From assembly GCA_900772575.1 (NCBI GenBank), contig CAAHEN010000035.1, positions 1-10,136 of the forward strand: 10,136 nt of DNA. Reading direction: 5' to 3'. This DNA comes from Bacteroidaceae bacterium. Its GTDB lineage: Bacteria > Bacteroidota > Bacteroidia > Bacteroidales > Bacteroidaceae. The translations under genes and the position numbers were made by a program. Below the pieces are notes generated by a model. That model was not told the origin of the DNA. It saw only the letters and a program-made list of their open reading frames with translations, and searched no databases. Shown here in pieces: positions 1 to 5,453 of this stretch (its first letter is position 1; every line of letters starts with the position of its first letter).

Positions 1-1813
1 GGCGGGCAGCCGCCTTGATCCAGGCGATGTGGTCTGGCAGGCCGGCGTCGCGCAGGTTCTTGTAGCACACCTCCTCGAAGGCCTTCGAGCGGAAAGAGGT
101 GGTCATGCCGTCGACCTGGACGACGATGAAGCCCAGTTCGGCGAGCGAGGTCATCCACCAGTTATAGGAAGCAAAGCTTTTCGGCACGTACTGGTCACCC
201 GGCCCAGAGTAGATGTATTCGATGACGGGATATTTGCGCGCGGGGTCAAAATCCGAAGGGCGGTAGATGAGGCCCCACATCTCAGTCTTGCCATCGCGTC
301 CCGGCGCGGCGAACACCTCGGGAGCCTTCCAGCCGGCCGCCGTCAGGCGGGAGATGTCAGCCTGCTCAAGCGGCATCACGACGCGGCCGTCATCGGCGCT
401 GCGCACGACGGCCACCGGTGCCATGTCGGCCTTCGAGTAGAGATCCACAAGATATTTATGGTCTGCGGAGTACCACGCCGTGTGCATGCCCTCGTCGGGC
501 GTCAGGCAGGTCATGCCCTTGCCGTCGAAACCGATGCGGTAGTAGCGAATCAGGTAAGGATCCTCACCCGGCACGACCCCATTGGCGGAGAAATAGATCT
601 GGCGCTTTTCCTCGTCGACACGCTGCACGCCGCGCACGTACCATGCGCCCTTGGTCACCTGCCGCACGGGGCGTCCGCTGCGGCGGTCATAGAGATAAAG
701 GTGATTGTAGTTGTCGCGCTCGCTGGTCCAGAGGATATAGCGGCCGTCGGAGAGGTCGTGACGGTAGTTGCGGGAGTAGTTGACATACTTCTCCGCCTTC
801 TCCTCGATGAGCGGGCGCACGGCGCCGTCGGCGGCCGACATCTCAAGGACGCGGTAGGTCTTGTGTCCGCGCTCATTGAACTCGAAGGTGACGGCACGGC
901 TGTCACGATCCCAGACGGGCGCCGTCACATAGTACTGCCGCTCGAAGAGCGCTGTCGACGGTGACAGGGCCTTGCCCGCCGCGGCGTCGAAGATGTGGGG
1001 CACGCGGTAAGGCAGTTCGTCGCCCGGCTTGGCATATTCCTGCTTGTGCAGGCGAGGCTGCAGCTGGTCTGCCGGCGACGACTCGACATAATAGATATAG
1101 CGTTTCTCAGCCGGGCGTATGCGGACAGTGGCCAGATGGCGCGAATCCGGAGCCCAGGCGATGCGGCTCGAATAATAATTGCCCGGCGCGCCGTCGCAAC
1201 TCAACTGCCGCTCGTGTCCTGTGGCGATGTCGCGGACATAGACATTGTCGTCGCGGATGAAAGCCGCCAGTTTGCCGTCGGGCGAGTTGACGGGACGTCC
1301 GCCTTTCTCGTCGTCGACCTCCATCCAGTGACGGCCCTGGCCGGGGCGGCGCACGTCGCCGGTGCGCTCCAGACGGTCGGCGCTGACGGCATAGCGCCAC
1401 CAGCCGTCGGCGAAGGTGAAGCTGACGGTGTCGGCCGTCACACTGACGCCGCACTGCCCGAGTCCCAGGTGCCGGGCATCGACTTGGCGCCCGGTGGCCA
1501 TACCGAGAGCCGTGGCCAGGCGGGTCTCGTCGAAAAGCGGTTTGCGCTCGGCGCGGGTGGCGTCGACGATGACATAGCGGTCGCCCTCTGGCGTGTTGCG
1601 CACATACCAGAAGCGGTTTGTCGCCCCGATCCATTGCGGCGACACGCGGTGGTAAAACACCTGGTTGTCGCTGTACTTGGCGCGTAGGGCATAGGCGCGG
1701 TTATAGTCAGCGACATCCCCCTGTGCGGCAGCGCCGACAGGCAGGGCCAATGCGGCGGCGGCCACCGCTCCGCGCAGCCAGCCGCCCAATGTATGTTTTC
1801 TTGTAAATTCCAT
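1..1813 (-). CDS. S9 family (DPP4-like) exported serine peptidase, C-terminus cut by window edge
   Basis: Reading inward from an ATG at 1813-1811 there is an uninterrupted frame of 604 codons that runs off the left edge. Residues 1-31 form a signal peptide (basic start, hydrophobic Ala/Leu core, AAA-Q cleavage site), so the enzyme is probably periplasmic. Residues ~35-480 match the DPP4 N-terminal beta-propeller, with NSPDGKLAAF at 176-185, VYVRDIATG at 191-199 and WAPDSRHLA at 220-228. From ~495 the alpha/beta-hydrolase domain begins: YSGPGDQYV at 535-543, where Tyr535 matches the oxyanion-hole Tyr of DPP4, then VQVDGMTTSFRSKAFE at 565-580 and the S9 signature NLRDAGLPDH at 586-595. The catalytic Ser/Asp/His lie beyond the edge; the family is usually about 750-850 residues. 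The DW-x-YEEE motif of classic DPP4, which binds the substrate amino terminus, is not evident near 205-225, so the specificity may not be X-Pro dipeptide release. No -7 box is visible directly upstream; it may be co-transcribed with the Rpn-like gene 14 bp away. Confidence 0.9.
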   Translation of the reverse strand, partial: MEFTRKHTLGGWLRGAVAAAALALPVGAAAQGDVADYNRAYALRAKYSDNQVFYHRVSPQWIGATNRFWYVRNTPEGDRYVIVDATRAERKPLFDETRLATALGMATGRQVDARHLGLGQCGVSVTADTVSFTFADGWWRYAVSADRLERTGDVRRPGQGRHWMEVDDEKGGRPVNSPDGKLAAFIRDDNVYVRDIATGHERQLSCDGAPGNYYSSRIAWAPDSRHLATVRIRPAEKRYIYYVESSPADQLQPRLHKQEYAKPGDELPYRVPHIFDAAAGKALSPSTALFERQYYVTAPVWDRDSRAVTFEFNERGHKTYRVLEMSAADGAVRPLIEEKAEKYVNYSRNYRHDLSDGRYILWTSERDNYNHLYLYDRRSGRPVRQVTKGAWYVRGVQRVDEEKRQIYFSANGVVPGEDPYLIRYYRIGFDGKGMTCLTPDEGMHTAWYSADHKYLVDLYSKADMAPVAVVRSADDGRVVMPLEQADISRLTAAGWKAPEVFAAPGRDGKTEMWGLIYRPSDFDPARKYPVIEYIYSGPGDQYVPKSFASYNWWMTSLAELGFIVVQVDGMTTSFRSKAFEEVCYKNLRDAGLPDHIAWIKAAAR

Positions 1814-1827
1814 ATATATCGGTCGGT

Positions 1828-2715
1828 TCATTCGTCCTGCAGACCTTCTATCTGCTCAGCGCTGAGGCCGGTGACTTTGGCAATGGTGGCGATGTCCACA
1901 CCTTCTGCTTTCATTCGGCGAGCAAGCTGGATGCGCATCTTGTTCTCACCCTTCAGCTCACCTCTCAGTTCACCTCTTCGCTCACCCTTCAGCTCTGCCG
2001 TCTTGATCACGTTGTGCCAGTCGCGGTAGACCTTGAGGCTGTCTTCGTACTCAAAACGCTCGCCGGGGTCGAACCGGGCTATCTCTGCGAGCTCGAAGAG
2101 GCGGGTGAAGATACGATCCTGCAACGCTTTCGGGCGCTCCTCGAGGTCACCGAGGCGGCGTATGGCATAAAGCCACTTGTCCACCAAGGTGTGCAGCTCG
2201 TCCTCACGCTTGTCGAACTTGGGCATCTCCAGGTAGATGAAGGTGAGTTTGTCGTAAAACACGCGCCCCGTCTGCCGCTCGCAGAGCTTGACTTCGTGAT
2301 AGTACTCATGCGGATTGGTGTCATCGAACCTGAAGTTGAGGATACAGATGGTGTAGACACCCTTGAGCTGGTAGTCCCATTCTCCCTTCGGCGCCTGCTC
2401 GCGGATGGCAAAGGTGGAATAGTAGATGCTGCGATCCTTGAAAAACTGCTGCTCCCCCTTCTGCATCTCGACGATGAAACGCTCGCCCTGGTCGTTGACG
2501 CAGTAGACGTCGAAGACCGCCCGGCGATCGTATTCCTGGGTGCCGAGTTGCTCGGCGTTGAGGTAGGTGATGTCGGTGATGCTCTCCTGACCGTGGAGCA
2601 GGGCGTTGAGAAAACTGATGAGGAGGTCTTTGTTGGCGGCGGTGCCGAAGAGCTTCTTGAATGCGAAGTCTGTATAGAAATTGACGTAGCGTTCGTAGTG
2701 TGGTGTTCCGTTCAT
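1828..2715 (-). CDS. Rpn family recombination-promoting nuclease / putative transposase (PD-(D/E)XK)
   Basis: A 295-residue protein from the ATG at 2715-2713. It opens with the family hallmark YVNFYTDFAFKKLFG (10-24). Next comes the PD-(D/E)XK nuclease core, with Asp69 in AVFDVYCV and Glu83/Gln85 in FIVEMQK, i.e. a D-x13-E-x-Q arrangement. The middle part (FFKDRSIYYS, LTFIYLEMPKF) is typical of the Bacteroidota branch. The tail has a charged GEL/KGE repeat (about 241-257) followed by RRMKAEGVDIATIAKVTGLS, which resembles a small helix-turn-helix. Family knowledge: Rpn proteins are DNA endonucleases that stimulate RecA-independent recombination; many are annotated as transposases without clear terminal repeats. 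A TTG start at 2757 would give 14 more residues, but that codon lies inside the -7 promoter box at 2755-2762, so the ATG is preferred. Base composition is visibly less GC-rich than the flanking genes, which fits horizontal acquisition. No flanking inverted repeats or target duplication were seen. Confidence 0.9.
   Translation of the reverse strand: MNGTPHYERYVNFYTDFAFKKLFGTAANKDLLISFLNALLHGQESITDITYLNAEQLGTQEYDRRAVFDVYCVNDQGERFIVEMQKGEQQFFKDRSIYYSTFAIREQAPKGEWDYQLKGVYTICILNFRFDDTNPHEYYHEVKLCERQTGRVFYDKLTFIYLEMPKFDKREDELHTLVDKWLYAIRRLGDLEERPKALQDRIFTRLFELAEIARFDPGERFEYEDSLKVYRDWHNVIKTAELKGERRGELRGELKGENKMRIQLARRMKAEGVDIATIAKVTGLSAEQIEGLQDE
1945..1992 (-). repeat. Four 12-bp in-frame tandem units in the Rpn-like gene
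   Basis: Four adjacent 12-bp units (1945-1956, 1957-1968, 1969-1980, 1981-1992) read on the plus strand as ctcacccttcag, ctcacctctcag, ttcacctcttcg and ctcacccttcag. The first and last are identical; the middle two differ at a few positions. On the coding strand each unit encodes a four-residue (L/R)-(K/R)-G-E block, producing the stretch LKGERRGELRGELKGE. The unit length is a multiple of three, so gain or loss of units would keep the frame. Similar charged repeats are common just before the C-terminus in this family. Confidence 0.85.
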
Positions 2716-2754
2716 GGCCGAGTGTGGTATGTGGTTCGTGGAGTCTTCTGTTTG

Positions 2755-2762
2755 CAAACTTA
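2755..2762 (-). promoter_or_regulatory. Bacteroidota-type -7 element for the Rpn-like gene
   Basis: The minus strand reads TAAGTTTG here, a full match to the TAnnTTTG -7 consensus of the Bacteroidota primary sigma factor. It lies 39 nt upstream of the ATG at 2715, implying a leader of about 30 nt. No convincing TTTG -33 box is present at the expected distance. If used, it excludes the TTG at 2757 as a start codon and probably also drives the peptidase gene downstream. Confidence 0.55.
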
Positions 2763-2957
2763 CTAATTATCTGTGAAATGTCCGCGTTTTGCACCTGTTC
2801 ATTTTTCTGTCGGCCCGTTTTCCGCCGCCACCGGTGCCTTGGCCCCGTCGGTCTCCGCCCGCAACAGACGCGCCGAATCCGGGTGCAAGGGCGTTCATCA
2901 TTGTGGTTTTCAGCCAGCAAAAAGCAGGGCACAACCGCTCATTCCCGCAAAAATTAG
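2763..2957. other. Divergent intergenic region, no gene recognised
   Basis: This is the core of the 336-bp gap between the divergent Rpn-like gene and the first GH105 gene. It contains several short overlapping frames in both directions, none with a recognisable family, signal peptide or good start. No tRNA, long inverted repeat or insertion-sequence end was seen. It presumably holds upstream promoter and operator sequence for both directions, but I cannot point to an operator. Confidence 0.5.
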
Positions 2958-2965
2958 TATATTTG
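2958..2965 (+). promoter_or_regulatory. Bacteroidota-type -7 element for the GH105 pair
   Basis: TATATTTG matches TAnnTTTG exactly, 86 nt upstream of the ATG at 3052 in an AT-richer pocket (aaaaattagtatatttgcc). The -33 region has no clear TTTG, which is common for regulated promoters needing an activator. The predicted leader of about 80 nt contains an 8-bp palindrome CACATGTG at 2980-2987, of unknown meaning. Confidence 0.55.
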
Positions 2966-3051
2966 CCAGCCGTAGACATCACATGTGGCTTTCGCAGAGG
3001 CTGCAATTCTCTTGACACTGTGACCATCTTATTACAAACCACTAAAATACA

Positions 3052-5400
3052 ATGGCATTCAAACATCTACTTCTGAAACTCCTGGCCTGTTGCCTGCCGG
3101 CCCTGTTGTTACCTATGGCGCTGGCTGCGTCAAGCTCTGACGAGGCGGAGCGCGTCAAGCGCATCATCGAAAAGGTCAACCTGCACTGGCAGACCAACAA
3201 CAAGCCCGAAATCCGCGCCTACTGGCACTACGCCGTCTACCATACCGGCAACATGGAGGCCTATGCCGTCACCGGCGACGAGCGCTTCCGCGAATACTCC
3301 GAAAAATGGGCCGCCTACAACGGCTGGCAGGGCACACGCGGCAAAGACCCCTCGAAATGGCTCTTCAAGGGCGGCAACTCCGAGAACCATGTGCTCTTCG
3401 GCGACTGGCAGGTGTGCTTCCAGACCTACATCGACCTCTACAACTACGCCCCCGACGAGAAGAAGGTGCGCCGCGCCCGCGAAGTCATGGGCTACCAAAT
3501 CTCGACGCCCCGTCACGACTACTGGTGGTGGTGCGACGGCCTCTACATGGTCATGCCCGTGATGACGAAGATGTACCGCCTGACCGGTGACAGCCGCTAT
3601 CTCGACAAACTCTACGAATATATCCAGTACACCGACAGCGTCATGTACGACACCACCGAGCACCTCTACTTCCGCGACGCCCGCTACGTCTATCCCGAGT
3701 ATAAGAGCGGCAACGGGAAGAAGGACTTCTGGTCGCGCGGTGACGGCTGGGTGCTCGCCGGACTGGCCAAGGTGCTCAAGGACATGCCCGCCAACTATCG
3801 CCACCGTGGCTTTTTCGAAGGCCGCTTCCGCGACATGGCCAAGGCCGTCGCTGCCCTGCAGCGCCCCGAGGGCTACTGGACACGCAGCCTGCTCGACCCC
3901 GACTTTGCCCCCGGCCCCGAGGCGAGCGGCACGTCGCTCTACGCCTATGCCTTCTACTGGGGCATCAACAACGGCCTGCTCGACCCCGCCGTCTACAAGC
4001 CTGTGGCCGACCGCGCCTGGCAGTTTCTCTCCAAGAAAGCCTTGCAGAAAGACGGCTCCGTGGGCTACATGCAGCCCATCGGCGAGAAGGCCATCGCCTC
4101 GCAGGTGCTGACGGAGAAGTCGACCGCCGTGTTCGGCGTCGGCGCCTTCCTGCTCGCCGCCAGCGAGTACGTACGCTACCTTGAGGCCCAAGCCGCGACA
4201 GCCGATGCCAAGAAACCCGCCACCGACCGCGCTTACTGGACCAGCCTCGCCTACCGCATGGCCGAGCCCGTGCTGAGCCGCATGGCCGAGGGACGTCTCC
4301 AGAAAGAGATGCAGGTGGAGGTCAGCCCCAACTGGGACGGCCGCGACAAGCGTGTGACCTACATGGAGACCTTCGGCCGCCTGATGGCCGGCATCGCCCC
4401 CTGGCTCGCCCTCCCCGACGACGGTACCCCCGAGGGCGCCCGCCGCAAGCAACTCCGTGAGTGGGCCCTGAAGAGCTACGCCAACGCCGTCGACCCGCAG
4501 AGCCCCGACTACCTGCTCTGGCGCGGACACGGGCAGGCCCTCGTCGACGCCGCCTACATCGCCGAAAGTTTCCTCCGCGCCTACGACGCCCTCTGGCTCC
4601 CCCTCAGCGATGAGACCAAGCAGCGCTACATCGCAGAGTTCACACAGTTGCGCCGCGTCGACCCGCCCTATACCAACTGGCTCCTCTTCTCCTCCACCAT
4701 CGAGAGTTTCCTCTTCAAGGCCGGCGCCGCAGGCGATGAGTACCGCGTCAATTCGGCCATCCGCAAGGTCGAGGAATGGTACGTCGGCGACGGCTGGTAC
4801 GCCGACGGGACACAGTTTGCCTTCGACTACTACAGCAGCTATGTCTTCCACCCCATGTATCTGGAGACGCTGCAGGCCATGGCCGACGCTGGCCGCTATA
4901 CGCGCCTTGACTACAGACAGTATCACCGCCGTGCCCTCAAGCGCGCCCAGAAGTACAGCATCGTCCTGGAACGCTTCATCTCGCCAGAGGGCACCTTCCC
5001 CGTCTTCGGCCGCTCCATCCCCTACCGCATGGCCGCCATGCAGCCACTGGCGCTCATGGCCTGGTACCAGACACTGCCCGCCGGACTCAGCAACGGGCAG
5101 GTGCGCGCCGGCCTGACCGCCGTCATGAAGCGCATGTTTGAAGGCCGCGACAACTTCAACGAAGGCGGTTTCCTGACCATCGGCTTCGTCGGACGCCAGC
5201 CGGGGGCGGCAGACTGGTACACCAACAACGGTAGCCTCTACATGACGTCGCTCGCCTTCATGCCCCTCGGCTTGCCGGCCACGCACCCGTTCTGGACAGA
5301 CGCGCCGCAGCCCTGGACCTCGAAACGCGCCTGGGACGGCATGGCCTTCCCGAAAGACCACCAGTGGAAAGACAACATCAGCACCTGGGACCGCTTCTAA
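3052..5400 (+). CDS. Exported GH105-DUF2264 fusion: unsaturated uronyl hydrolase with a second putative glycosidase domain
   Basis: A 782-residue protein. Residues 1-25 are a signal peptide (LPMALA-A); LLAC at 10-13 is a poor lipobox, so a soluble periplasmic protein is more likely. Residues ~32-380 form an (alpha/alpha)6 GH105 domain. Key blocks are HTGNMEAY (64-71), LFGDWQVCFQTY (115-126), HDYWWWCDGLYM (155-166), RGDGWVLAGL (229-238) and YWTRSLLDP (275-283). Asp162 in WWWCD corresponds to the catalytic Asp of YteR-type enzymes. GH105 removes 4,5-unsaturated uronic acids from the non-reducing end of lyase products by hydrating the double bond. Residues ~393-780 are a DUF2264 domain: SPNWDGRDKRVTYMETFGR (425-443), GRSIPYRMA (653-661), then EGGFLTIGF and WYTNNGSLY. 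From memory, CAZy treats DUF2264 as GH154 with beta-glucuronidase activity reported; I could not check this. The ATG at 3052 is preceded by an A-rich leader. The gene is probably in an operon with the next one, 53 bp downstream. Confidence 0.92.
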   Translation: MAFKHLLLKLLACCLPALLLPMALAASSSDEAERVKRIIEKVNLHWQTNNKPEIRAYWHYAVYHTGNMEAYAVTGDERFREYSEKWAAYNGWQGTRGKDPSKWLFKGGNSENHVLFGDWQVCFQTYIDLYNYAPDEKKVRRAREVMGYQISTPRHDYWWWCDGLYMVMPVMTKMYRLTGDSRYLDKLYEYIQYTDSVMYDTTEHLYFRDARYVYPEYKSGNGKKDFWSRGDGWVLAGLAKVLKDMPANYRHRGFFEGRFRDMAKAVAALQRPEGYWTRSLLDPDFAPGPEASGTSLYAYAFYWGINNGLLDPAVYKPVADRAWQFLSKKALQKDGSVGYMQPIGEKAIASQVLTEKSTAVFGVGAFLLAASEYVRYLEAQAATADAKKPATDRAYWTSLAYRMAEPVLSRMAEGRLQKEMQVEVSPNWDGRDKRVTYMETFGRLMAGIAPWLALPDDGTPEGARRKQLREWALKSYANAVDPQSPDYLLWRGHGQALVDAAYIAESFLRAYDALWLPLSDETKQRYIAEFTQLRRVDPPYTNWLLFSSTIESFLFKAGAAGDEYRVNSAIRKVEEWYVGDGWYADGTQFAFDYYSSYVFHPMYLETLQAMADAGRYTRLDYRQYHRRALKRAQKYSIVLERFISPEGTFPVFGRSIPYRMAAMQPLALMAWYQTLPAGLSNGQVRAGLTAVMKRMFEGRDNFNEGGFLTIGFVGRQPGAADWYTNNGSLYMTSLAFMPLGLPATHPFWTDAPQPWTSKRAWDGMAFPKDHQWKDNISTWDRF

Positions 5401-5453
5401 CCGCCACATATAAACCGACGCACGGAGACACTGCCCACCCCGTGCCTTCACCC

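Noticed and set aside
29..964. 311-codon plus-strand frame antisense to the peptidase
   Set aside because: The minus strand encodes recognisable S9 peptidase blocks through the whole interval; the plus frame does not resemble any family.
1828..2762. Insertion-sequence ends around the Rpn-like gene
   Set aside because: I looked for terminal inverted repeats or short target duplications at both sides and saw none, so the gene is annotated without calling a bounded mobile element.
2014..2766. 250-codon plus-strand frame antisense to the Rpn-like gene
   Set aside because: Shadow of a gene with clear PD-(D/E)XK motifs; Leu/Val/Glu-rich without motif.
3012..3017. TTGACA resembling a sigma70 -35 box before the first GH105 gene
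   Set aside because: No matching -10 at 16-18 bp, and Bacteroidota primary promoters use TTTG/TAnnTTTG instead.
3130..5451. 773-codon open frame on the minus strand antisense to the first GH105 gene
   Set aside because: It mirrors the third-position G/C bias of a well-supported gene; its translation is low-complexity (Val/Ala/Gly/Glu-rich) with no recognisable domain.
5364..5453. Upstream start for the second GH105 gene overlapping the end of the first
   Set aside because: The extra 30 residues would precede an evident signal peptide and spoil it; ATG 5454 or 5475 fits export.
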